Positions 1 to 5,890 of a DNA stretch of 9,270 nucleotides are shown one piece after another; position 1 is the stretch's first letter, and the number at the start of each line of letters is the position of its first letter. Source of the stretch: Rhodocyclaceae bacterium. GTDB taxonomy: Bacteria > Pseudomonadota > Gammaproteobacteria > Burkholderiales > Rhodocyclaceae. The stretch is taken from assembly GCA_013821865.1 (NCBI GenBank), contig PNJM01000082.1, positions 1-9,270 of the forward strand. Reading direction: 5' to 3'. Made by a program: the position numbers and the translations under genes. The notes beneath the pieces were generated by a model. The model did no database searches, had not been told where the DNA came from, and saw only the letters and a program-made list of their open reading frames with translations.

Positions 1-860
1 TCGGCGGCGGCGGCCCGGTCCTTGAATATCTTGCGGACTTCGGCTTCCTTCTGGCCTTTCGGCGTGCTGGCGTCGTTGAACTCCTTCTCGATCGCCGTCA
101 CCTTCTGCAGCTGGTAGCCGTAGACCGCCTGCGGAACCGGTACGCCGGTCTGCTTCATGGCCAGCCATACGGGCGGGATCATGTAGGCGATGATCAGGAT
201 GACGTACTGGGCCACCTGGGTCCAGGTCACCGCGCGCATGCCGCCGAGGAAGGAGCACACCAGGATGCCGGCAAGGCCGACGAACACGCCGATGCCGAAC
301 TCCAGGCCGGTGAAGCGGCTGGTGATGATGCCGACGCCGTAGATCTGTGCGATCACGTAGGTGAAGGAGCAGATGATGGCGGCGATCACGCCGATCAGGC
401 GCGGGATGTTGCCGCCGAAGCGGGCGCCGAGGAAGTCCGGGATGGTGAATTGCCCGAACTTGCGCAGGTAGGGCGCCAGGAACAGCGCCACCAGACAGTA
501 GCCGCCCGTCCAGCCCAGCACGAAGGCCAGGCCGTCATAGCCGGTGAGGTAGAGCGTGCCGGCCATGCCGATGAAGGAGGCCGCGCTCATCCAGTCCGCG
601 CCGGTCGCCATGCCGTTGAAGAAGGCCGGCACGCGCCGCCCGGCCACATAGTACTCGGAAACGTCGGCCGTGCGGCTCATGAAGCCGATGCCGGCGTACA
701 GGCCGATGGTGGCGAAGAGGAACATGTAGCCGATCCACTTCGGCGTCATACCCATCTGCTCGGCGATGGCGAGAAGCACCAGGAAGATGAGGAAACCGCC
801 GGTATAGAAGCTGTAGTACTTCTTCAGCTGCTGGTTGAATGCCGATTGGGCTTGAGCCAT
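1..860 (-). CDS. Sodium:solute symporter, VC_2705/ActP-like subfamily (partial, C-terminus outside window)
   Basis: Reading the minus strand from the ATG at 860-858 gives 286 codons without a stop up to the window edge, so the C-terminal part is missing. The protein is a sodium-coupled permease of the SSS family in the inner membrane; relatives carry acetate, pyruvate or other small carboxylates, but the substrate cannot be read from this part. Hydrophobic segments lie at about residues 19-36, 42-61, 110-131, 152-178, 187-207 and 215-235. The conserved stretch DWMSAASFIGMAG (residues 89-101) and the GQFTIPDFLGARFG region (136-149) are typical of the family. A charged loop (about 255-286) follows, as seen in the VC_2705 branch. 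The start lies 1 base after the stop of the DUF4212 gene, and its Shine-Dalgarno (GGGGAGGAT) is inside that gene's end, so the two are translationally coupled. The family is clear; the substrate is not. Confidence 0.93.
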   Translation of the reverse strand, partial: MAQAQSAFNQQLKKYYSFYTGGFLIFLVLLAIAEQMGMTPKWIGYMFLFATIGLYAGIGFMSRTADVSEYYVAGRRVPAFFNGMATGADWMSAASFIGMAGTLYLTGYDGLAFVLGWTGGYCLVALFLAPYLRKFGQFTIPDFLGARFGGNIPRLIGVIAAIICSFTYVIAQIYGVGIITSRFTGLEFGIGVFVGLAGILVCSFLGGMRAVTWTQVAQYVILIIAYMIPPVWLAMKQTGVPVPQAVYGYQLQKVTAIEKEFNDASTPKGQKEAEVRKIFKDRAAAA

Positions 861-861
861 G

Positions 862-1128
862 TTATTCATCCTCCCCTTCGTGCACGCCGTATTCCATGTC
901 CAGCTTGTTCATGTAGCGGGCGTAGAACCAGATGATGACAACGTAGATGATCAGCGAGCCCTGCGCACCCATGTAGAACGGGAGCGGGAAGCCGAGCACG
1001 GTGATGTTGCTCAGTTCCCTGGCGAAATAGCCGATGACGAAGGTGACGAAGAACCAGATGAACAGCAGGATCGCCGTTATTCTCAGGTTCCTTTGCCAGT
1101 ACTCATGGTGCTTTTCAGTCAGTTGCAT
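862..1128 (-). CDS. DUF4212 family symporter small subunit
   Basis: An 88-residue membrane protein with two hydrophobic segments (about residues 17-36 and 52-71), a WQRN motif at 11-14 and an acidic C-terminus. This matches the DUF4212 family (putative sodium/substrate symporter small subunit), which is regularly encoded directly before VC_2705-type symporters, as here. By analogy it is an accessory subunit of the permease encoded next; its exact job is not established. The start ATG at 1128-1126 has a strong AGGAGG on the minus strand at about 1133-1138. It is the first gene of a two-gene minus-strand operon and is divergent from the response regulator at 1383. Confidence 0.93.
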   Translation of the reverse strand: MQLTEKHHEYWQRNLRITAILLFIWFFVTFVIGYFARELSNITVLGFPLPFYMGAQGSLIIYVVIIWFYARYMNKLDMEYGVHEGEDE

Positions 1129-1382
1129 GGACTCCTCCTCTAATCATGCAGGTTGACACTCAAGGGCGGGGCGCCTGGACGCCGCTCCATATTGCGTACT
1201 TTCTTTATTTCTTAAGTACTGTTTCATTGCAGCGACTGATGCTAGGATTGACACGCTTACAAAAACCTTACAGCCCGCCATAAGAATTGGCGTTGCGACT
1301 GTAACAAGCTTTTGGGACCCTGTAATGCTGCATTGCGGCAAAGAACGGGCCGGCGCCAGGGCGGGATGCAGAGGAGGAGGGC
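1129..1382. promoter_or_regulatory. Divergent intergenic regulatory region between symporter operon and response regulator
   Basis: About 250 bp, noticeably richer in A/T around 1196-1310 than the flanking genes and without a plausible gene. It must hold the promoters for the minus-strand symporter operon and the plus-strand response regulator. Visible signals are a GTACTT-N12-AAGTAC inverted repeat (1196-1219), a CTTACA-N5-CTTACA direct repeat (1256-1272), and CTGTAA twice at a 21-bp interval (1299-1304 and 1320-1325). TTGACA occurs at 1248-1253 and 1153-1158, but neither has a well-placed -10 hexamer, so no promoter is assigned. Confidence 0.6.
1256..1272 (+). promoter_or_regulatory. Candidate OmpR-family response regulator binding site (direct repeat)
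   Basis: CTTACA at 1256-1261 and again at 1267-1272, separated by AAAAC, gives an exact hexamer direct repeat with an 11-bp period. OmpR/PhoB-type regulators bind as head-to-tail dimers to direct repeats of this period, and the PmrA/QseB group uses CTTAAG-like hexamers with 5-bp spacing. The regulator encoded at 1383 belongs to that broad class, so autoregulation and/or control of the divergent symporter operon is the natural inference. Binding itself is not shown by the sequence. Confidence 0.5.
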
Positions 1383-2135
1383 ATGCGGATACTCATCGTC
1401 GAAGACGATTCCGCCGTGGGAGAAGCGTTGCGGTCGGCGCTTCCCTGCACGGACTATGCCGTCGATCTGGCCACCAACGGCCAGATCGCCGACATGGTGT
1501 TGCAGGACGCGGTGTTCGATCTGCTGATTCTCGACCTGTCGCTGCCCAGGCTCGACGGCTTCGAGGTGCTGCGCCGCCTGCGGGCGCGCGGCTCGACCGT
1601 GCCGGTGCTGGTCCTGTCCGCCTGCGACAGCGAGGATGCCAAGGTGCGCAGCCTCGACCTCGGCGCCGACGACTACCTGGTCAAGCCTTTCGGCCTCCGC
1701 GAACTGCGGGCGCGGGTGCGCGCCCTGCTGCGGCGCGGGCCGTGCGGCGTGCCCGTCAGGATATCGCATGCCGGCCTGTCCTTCGACACGGTGTCGCGCA
1801 GCATCTACTTCAATGATCGTTTGTTGCCGTTTTCGGCGCGCGAAACCGGGATTCTGGAGGTGCTGCTGCGCAACGGAGGCCGTCCGGTGAGCAAGGAGCA
1901 CCTGCTCGACCGGCTCTACAACTTCGACCAGGAAGCCAGTTTTAACACGATCGAGGTTTCCATCCACCGCCTGCGCAAGAAGCTGGAAGGCACCGCCACG
2001 ACAATTCGCACGCTTCACGGCTGCGGCTACGCACTCGAATGCCAGCCTGCCGATGCCGGGGCAGCCAGCCAGGCGTTCAGCGAAAAGATGCCCAAGATGC
2101 CGGATGTTTCCGGCGCGCGGACTCTGCTCAGTTAG
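1383..2135 (+). CDS. OmpR/PhoB-family response regulator (QseB/TctD-like)
   Basis: A 250-residue two-component transcription regulator. The N-terminal receiver domain (about 1-115) has the acidic pair D8/D9, the phosphoacceptor D51 (in LILDLSLP), the switch S79 and K101 (in DDYLVKPF). The C-terminal winged-helix DNA-binding domain (about 125-220) includes SARETGILEVLLRNGG and the recognition segment NTIEVSIHRLRKKL, ending in the usual GCGYAL. About 30 further residues form an unconserved tail. The start is supported by GAGGAGGAGG at 1371-1380. No histidine kinase gene lies beside it in the window, so its partner is elsewhere. Its position opposite the DUF4212/symporter operon suggests that operon as a target; this is inference. 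Its last 8 bp overlap the convergent YceI-like gene. Confidence 0.93.
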   Translation: MRILIVEDDSAVGEALRSALPCTDYAVDLATNGQIADMVLQDAVFDLLILDLSLPRLDGFEVLRRLRARGSTVPVLVLSACDSEDAKVRSLDLGADDYLVKPFGLRELRARVRALLRRGPCGVPVRISHAGLSFDTVSRSIYFNDRLLPFSARETGILEVLLRNGGRPVSKEHLLDRLYNFDQEASFNTIEVSIHRLRKKLEGTATTIRTLHGCGYALECQPADAGAASQAFSEKMPKMPDVSGARTLLS

Positions 2136-2832
2136 GTTCATTTCCCCATCCGCTTGTCACGAGAATGCGAAAGCGCAGGTCCAGACGGTCCTGCACCTGC
2201 AGCGCGCCGCCGAGCACGGAATAGGGGATGATGCCGAAGTCGGTTTGATTGAACGTCATCCGCCCGCTGACGGCGATCCCGCCCGGAAGGGTTTCGGTCT
2301 GCACCGGGATTTCGAATGTGCGCGTCGCGCCATGCAGCGTGATCGTGACGCTCAAGGCCGACAGGTCGGCATTGCCCCGGCTTGCGCGAATGAGCGCGAA
2401 GGGAAAACGCTCCGCGTCGAGGGTTTTCTCCAGCATGTTGCGGCGCGTGCCTTCGATGGCGTCAGGCGAAGGCTGCGTGTCGAGCTTCGCTTCCGCCCGC
2501 AGGCCGGGCTCGTCCACGACGAGCCGGCGCAGCGGAACATAGAGGTCCGACCGCCCTTCTTCCGGATCGACGTAACCTCTCACATCGTGGCTGGCCACCA
2601 CGTGGTCGTGGCCGAGGCCGGCGAGCACGCCGGCGCGACGCACTTCGATGACCACGAGCGAAAGGGCCGGATCCACGCGCAGCACCTTGCGGCCCTGCGC
2701 CTCGGCCTGCCGGTAGCGGGATTCGGGAAAATCCGCGGGGGCGGGTGATGTTGCCGCCGGCACTGGCGGCGGCGGGGCGCAGGCGGGCAATGCGCCGATG
2801 AGCGCAGCGATCAGGCAGGCCCGGCGCAGCAT
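2128..2832 (-). CDS. YceI-like domain lipoprotein
   Basis: A 234-residue protein from the ATG at 2832-2830. The N-terminus is a lipoprotein-type signal: two arginines, a hydrophobic stretch (residues 7-15) and LPAC with the lipid-acceptor cysteine at 18, followed by a Pro/Ala-rich linker. The YceI-like fold spans about 48-228, with GLGHDHVVASH, the strand TITLHGATRTFEIPV, and a C-terminal FNQTDFGI...LQVQDRLDLRFRI pattern. YceI proteins form lipocalin-like barrels that bind isoprenoid or other hydrophobic ligands in the periplasm; the ligand here is unknown. An earlier in-frame ATG at 3030 exists, but the extra residues look non-coding and would bury the signal sequence. The upstream Shine-Dalgarno is weak. 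It overlaps the end of the response regulator gene convergently, so there is no room for a terminator between them. Confidence 0.85.
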   Translation of the reverse strand: MLRRACLIAALIGALPACAPPPPVPAATSPAPADFPESRYRQAEAQGRKVLRVDPALSLVVIEVRRAGVLAGLGHDHVVASHDVRGYVDPEEGRSDLYVPLRRLVVDEPGLRAEAKLDTQPSPDAIEGTRRNMLEKTLDAERFPFALIRASRGNADLSALSVTITLHGATRTFEIPVQTETLPGGIAVSGRMTFNQTDFGIIPYSVLGGALQVQDRLDLRFRILVTSGWGNEPN

Positions 2833-3099
2833 GGCAGGCCCTAGTCGCCGGACGATCCCGGCCCGTAAGGCGAAGGCGTCATGTTGACGATCCTCTTGAA
2901 CAGGTGTCGAGCCGCGAGCGGTTGCGGCGCAACGTCTCGCTCTCGCCGGAAAATACCACGCGGCCGCGCTCCGGCACCAGGGCCTGGCGCTCATCGAGAC
3001 GCGGGAGGAGGGCAGGCCAAGCCAAGCCAAGCCGATGCGGGTACTATTAGATATCGCGTTTTGTTATGGGAGCCCCGCCGGGCCCCCGGAGGCCGGATC
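2833..3099. other. Intergenic region between YceI-like and LysR genes
   Basis: About 267 bp separating divergent genes. Short open frames exist on both strands but none has a recognisable family, a good ribosome site or uninterrupted length; a decayed gene end cannot be excluded. Visible structure is limited to a GCCAA pentamer repeated three times plus GCC (3016-3033) and the left copy of the 30-bp inverted sequence (3041-3070), which directly precedes the LysR gene. Confidence 0.5.
3041..3070 (+). repeat. Left copy of 30-bp inverted repeat flanking the LysR gene (candidate LysR operator)
   Basis: This 30-bp stretch matches the reverse complement of 4043-4072 at 27 of 30 positions, with an exact 19-bp core TATCGCGTTTTGTTATGGG at 3052-3070. 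It contains ATA-N11-TAT (3051-3053 and 3065-3067), a dyad with the spacing typical of LysR-type binding sites. It lies about 30 bp before the GTG start of the LysR gene, as expected of an autoregulatory site. That it is an operator is inference; the repeat itself is directly visible. Confidence 0.75.
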
Positions 3100-4062
3100 G
3101 TGAACCTCAAGCAGCTCGAATACTTCGTGCGCGTCGCCGAGCTGGGCAGCTTCAGCAAGGCGGCGCTGATCCTCAACATTGCCCAGCCGGCCCTGTCGCG
3201 CCAGGTGCGGCTGCTGGAAACCGATTTGCGCATCGCGCTGCTGCAGCGCACCGGCCGCGGCGTGGTGCTGACCGAGGCCGGCAAGCGCCTGTTCGACCAC
3301 AGCATCGGCATCCTGCAGCTCATGTCGCGGGTGCGCGAGGACATCGAGAACACCCGCGGCGAACCGGCCGGGCGCATCGTCGTCGGCCTGCCGCCGAGCA
3401 TGGGCCGGCTGCTCACTCTGCCCCTGGTGGAGGGCTTCCGCCGCAGCCTGCCGAAGGCGCGGCTGGCCATCGTCGAGGGGCTGTCCACCCATCTGGGCGA
3501 ATGGATCTCCACCGGGCGGGTCGACGTCGGCCTGCTGCACAACCCGGAGTCGCAGGCGGCGCTGGAACTCACCCCGGTGCTGGACGAGCCGCTCGGGCTG
3601 GTCAGCCCGGCGGAGAAGTTGGGTGGGAAGCGCGCCGGGAAGAAAGTCGGTCCCCGCGGCACGGTGACGCTGGCCCAGCTGGCGCGCTTTCCGCTCATCC
3701 TGCCCGAGCGCAGCCACGCCATCCGCAAGCTTCTGGAGACCCAGGCCGCGCTCGCCGGCCACAAGCTGGATGTCACGCTGGAGATCTCCAGCGTGCAGTC
3801 CATCCTGGAACTGGTGCGCGCCGGCCACGGCCATGCCATATTGACGCCCACCGCGCTGGCCGCCTCGGGCCAGCCGGAGGCCTTCGTCCTGCGCCCGCTG
3901 ACCGAGCCGCGCCTGACCAGCACGCTGTGCCTGGCGGTTTCCGCGCACAAGCCCTTGACGCCCCTGACCAGGCACGTGCTGCGCATGCTGCGCGAGCTGA
4001 TCCTGGCGGCGGCGCAGGGCGTGCCGTCACCGCCCGCCCGCGCCCATAACAAAACGCGATAG
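3100..4062 (+). CDS. LysR-type transcriptional regulator, probable regulator of the protocatechuate 4,5-cleavage operon
   Basis: A 320-residue LysR-type regulator. The GTG at 3100 is chosen because GGAGG (3088-3092) sits 7 bp before it and translation starts with the typical MNLKQLEYFVRVAELGSFSK. The winged helix-turn-helix spans about 1-60, with AQPALSRQVRLLE as the recognition region. The effector-binding domain spans about 90-300 and has a basic, glycine-rich insertion at roughly 168-190 (KLGGKRAGKKVGPRG). Unlike most LysR genes it points the same way as the adjacent operon rather than away from it. The last codons and the stop (4060-4062) lie inside the right copy of the flanking inverted repeat. 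LigR of Sphingobium is a LysR-type activator of an equivalent pathway; control of the downstream lig genes here is inferred from position and the paired sites. Confidence 0.93.
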   Translation: MNLKQLEYFVRVAELGSFSKAALILNIAQPALSRQVRLLETDLRIALLQRTGRGVVLTEAGKRLFDHSIGILQLMSRVREDIENTRGEPAGRIVVGLPPSMGRLLTLPLVEGFRRSLPKARLAIVEGLSTHLGEWISTGRVDVGLLHNPESQAALELTPVLDEPLGLVSPAEKLGGKRAGKKVGPRGTVTLAQLARFPLILPERSHAIRKLLETQAALAGHKLDVTLEISSVQSILELVRAGHGHAILTPTALAASGQPEAFVLRPLTEPRLTSTLCLAVSAHKPLTPLTRHVLRMLRELILAAAQGVPSPPARAHNKTR

Positions 4063-4072
4063 CTAGTAGTGC
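4043..4072 (-). repeat. Right copy of 30-bp inverted repeat (candidate LysR operator before the lig operon)
   Basis: The minus-strand reading matches 3041-3070 at 27 of 30 positions; the exact 19-bp core lies at 4043-4061. It overlaps the last six codons of the LysR gene, including the stop, and ends 65 bp before the ATG of the first operon gene. This places it where an upstream activating site for the operon would be. A second, shorter CCCAT-N5-ATGGG dyad at 4115-4129 repeats its TTATGGG end. Confidence 0.75.
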
Positions 4073-4137
4073 GCGGCGCGGCTAGGCACATGCCGGCCGT
4101 GTTGCCAGAATCGCCCCATCCATTATGGGCGGGGCAA
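4063..4137 (+). promoter_or_regulatory. Probable promoter/leader of the lig operon
   Basis: Seventy-five bases between the LysR stop and the first operon gene. With a LysR-like site at 4043-4072 just upstream, this is the likely place for a regulated promoter. TTGCCA (4102-4107) and CATTAT (4121-4126) resemble promoter hexamers, but the 13-bp spacing is too short for a normal sigma-70 promoter, so no start site is assigned. CCCAT (4115-4119) and ATGGG (4125-4129) form an inverted repeat close to the start codon. Confidence 0.4.
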
Positions 4138-4830
4138 ATGCAAACTCCGAACATCACCGGCATCTCGTCGATGGCGACGCGCCGGGTGCTGGCCGAACTG
4201 GCCGGCGCATACCTGCAGCGCAGCGGCGTCGCGGTCGCGTTCGAGTCGGTGGGAGGCGTGGATGCGGCCAAACGGGTCCAGGCCGGCGAGCCGTTCGACG
4301 TGGTGGTGCTCGCCGCCGACGCGATCGACAAGCTGGTCGCCGCCGGACGCGTGGTCGCCGGCAGCAGGACCGACCTGGTGCGCTCGGGTGTGGCGATAGC
4401 GGTGCGCGAAGGCAGCGCGAGGCCGGACATCGGCTCGGAAGAGGCGCTGCGGAGCGCCGTGCTGTCCGCGCGCACGCTCGGCTATTCCACCGGGCCGAGC
4501 GGCGTGGCGCTGACGAAGCTGTTCGAGCGCTGGGGCATTGCCGACACCGTCCGCGACCGCATCGTGCAGGCGCCGCCCGGCGTGCCGGTGGGCCGGCTGG
4601 TGGCCGGCGGCGAGGTCGAACTCGGCTTCCAGCAGCTCAGCGAACTGATGCACCTACCCGGCATCGACGTGCTCGGCCCGATGCCGCCCGGCAGCGAGAT
4701 CGCCACCACCTTCTCGGCCGGCCTGTGCGCCACCGCGGTCCAGCCCGAGGCCGTGCGTGCCCTGCTCGCCTTCATGCGATCGCCCGCCGCCGTGGACGCC
4801 AAGCGGCGCCACGGCATGGAACCGGCGTGA
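4138..4830 (+). CDS. ModA-like substrate-binding domain protein without signal peptide
   Basis: A 230-residue protein of the periplasmic-binding-protein type II fold, closest in pattern to molybdate-type binding proteins (SBP_bac_11/ModA-like): SSMATRRVLAELA near the N-terminus, GGVDAAKRVQAGEPFDVVVLA (about 39-59), YSTGPSGVALTKLFERWGI in the middle and VELGFQQLSEL towards the end. The family normally binds anions outside the cytoplasm for an ABC transporter. Here no signal peptide is present from the ATG at 4138, nor from the earlier in-frame ATGs at 4069 or 4090, and no permease or ATPase gene is near. A cytoplasmic ligand-binding or pathway-associated role is therefore more likely than transport; the ligand is unknown. 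The start is uncertain: the ribosome site before 4138 is poor (GGGG too close), but the fold begins just after it. ligJ follows after 31 bp. Confidence 0.82.
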   Translation: MQTPNITGISSMATRRVLAELAGAYLQRSGVAVAFESVGGVDAAKRVQAGEPFDVVVLAADAIDKLVAAGRVVAGSRTDLVRSGVAIAVREGSARPDIGSEEALRSAVLSARTLGYSTGPSGVALTKLFERWGIADTVRDRIVQAPPGVPVGRLVAGGEVELGFQQLSELMHLPGIDVLGPMPPGSEIATTFSAGLCATAVQPEAVRALLAFMRSPAAVDAKRRHGMEPA

Positions 4831-4861
4831 TTGCCCCATGCAGAAAACCAGGAGCCCATCG

Positions 4862-5890
4862 ATGATCATCGACTGCCACGGCCACTACACCACCGCGCCC
4901 AGGGCGCTGGAGGCGTGGCGCAACCGCCAGATCGCCGGCATCAAGGACCCGGCGCTGGCGCCGAAGGTCTCGGAGCTTTCGATCAGCGACGACGAGCTGC
5001 GCGAGTCCATCGAGACCAACCAGCTCGCGAAAATGAAGGAGCGCGGCTCCGACCTCACCATTTTCTCGCCGCGCGCCAGCTTCATGGCCCACCACATCGG
5101 CGACTTCCAGGTCAGCAGCACCTGGGCGGCGATCTGCAACGAACTGTGCCACCGCGTCTCGCAGCTCTTCCCGGACAACTTCATCGGCGCAGCGATGCTG
5201 CCGCAGTCGCCGGGCGTGAGTCCTTCAACCTGCCTCCCCGAGCTGGAGAAGTGCGTGAAGGAGTACGGCTTCGTCGGCATCAATCTCAACCCGGACCCCT
5301 CCGGCGGCCACTGGAAGGAGCCGCCGCTGACCGACCGCCAGTGGTACCCGATCTACGAGAAGATGGTCGAGCACGACATTCCGGCGATGATCCATGTCTC
5401 GACCTCCTGCAACGCCTGCTTCCACACTACCGGCGCGCACTACCTGAACGCCGACACGACGGCCTTCATGCAGTGCCTGACCGGCGACTTGTTCAGGGAC
5501 TTCCCGACGCTGAAGTTCGTCATCCCGCACGGCGGCGGCGCGGCGCCCTACCACTGGGGACGCTTCCGCGGCCTGGCGCAGGAGTTGAGGAAGCCGCTGC
5601 TGAAGGACCACCTGCTCAACAATATTTTCTTCGACACCTGCGTCTACCACCAGCCGGGCATCGACCTGCTGACCAAGGTGATCCCGGTGGACAACATCCT
5701 CTTCGCTTCCGAGATGATCGGCGCGGTGCGCGGCATCGACCCGGAGACCGGCTTCAACTACGACGACACCAAGCGCTACATCGAGGCCACGCAGAACCTC
5801 AGCGACGCCGACCGCTACAAGGTCTACGAAGGCAACGCCCGCCGCGTGTATCCGCGCCTGGATGCGGCGCTGAAAGCCAAAGGAAAATGA
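4862..5890 (+). CDS. ligJ: 4-oxalomesaconate hydratase (amidohydrolase family)
   Basis: A 342-residue enzyme of the amidohydrolase-2 family that adds water to 4-oxalomesaconate (or its enol form), giving 4-carboxy-4-hydroxy-2-oxoadipate in the protocatechuate 4,5-cleavage pathway. Cytoplasmic. The start at 4862 is supported by AGGAG (4850-4854) at 7 bp. With it, the expected zinc ligands and catalytic residues fall at the positions I recall for Sphingobium LigJ: H6 and H8 (MIIDCHGHY), H178 (AMIHVS), H223 (IPHGGG) and E284 (FASEMIG). An upstream ATG at 4838 would add eight residues and is less likely. PmdE of Comamonas is the equivalent. It follows the ModA-like gene by 31 bp and is separated from ligK by a 151-bp stretch with several stem-loops, the largest gap in the operon. 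Confidence 0.94.
   Translation: MIIDCHGHYTTAPRALEAWRNRQIAGIKDPALAPKVSELSISDDELRESIETNQLAKMKERGSDLTIFSPRASFMAHHIGDFQVSSTWAAICNELCHRVSQLFPDNFIGAAMLPQSPGVSPSTCLPELEKCVKEYGFVGINLNPDPSGGHWKEPPLTDRQWYPIYEKMVEHDIPAMIHVSTSCNACFHTTGAHYLNADTTAFMQCLTGDLFRDFPTLKFVIPHGGGAAPYHWGRFRGLAQELRKPLLKDHLLNNIFFDTCVYHQPGIDLLTKVIPVDNILFASEMIGAVRGIDPETGFNYDDTKRYIEATQNLSDADRYKVYEGNARRVYPRLDAALKAKGK

Noticed and set aside
1245..1275. Sigma-54 promoter on the minus strand (GG...GC in the A-rich stretch)
   Set aside because: The GG and GC are 9 bases apart instead of 10 and the flanking bases do not match the consensus.
1248..1286. Perfect TTGACA hexamer at 1248-1253 as a sigma-70 promoter for the response regulator
   Set aside because: No acceptable -10 hexamer at 16-18 bp; the nearest TATAAT-like sequence (around 1279-1284) is about 25 bp away.
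2840..3000. Degraded 3' end of a gene on the minus strand upstream of the YceI-like gene
   Set aside because: Two short frames look protein-like and would join with one frameshift, ending 8 bp before the YceI-like start, but no family is recognisable and the match is not strong enough to call a pseudogene.
3041..3070. ModE-type molybdate operator, considered because a ModA-like gene is nearby
   Set aside because: The sequence lacks the TATATA-centred palindrome of ModE sites, there is no molybdate transporter, and the position fits a LysR site better.
2881..3099. Upstream extension of the LysR frame to an ATG at 2881
   Set aside because: The added residues are Arg/Pro/Gly-rich with no LysR similarity, while GTG 3100 has an ideal GGAGG and gives the canonical LysR N-terminus.
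2991..4475. 494-residue minus-strand open frame across the LysR gene
   Set aside because: Ser/Arg/Thr-rich shadow of the LysR and ModA-like coding strands; no domain and no ribosome site.
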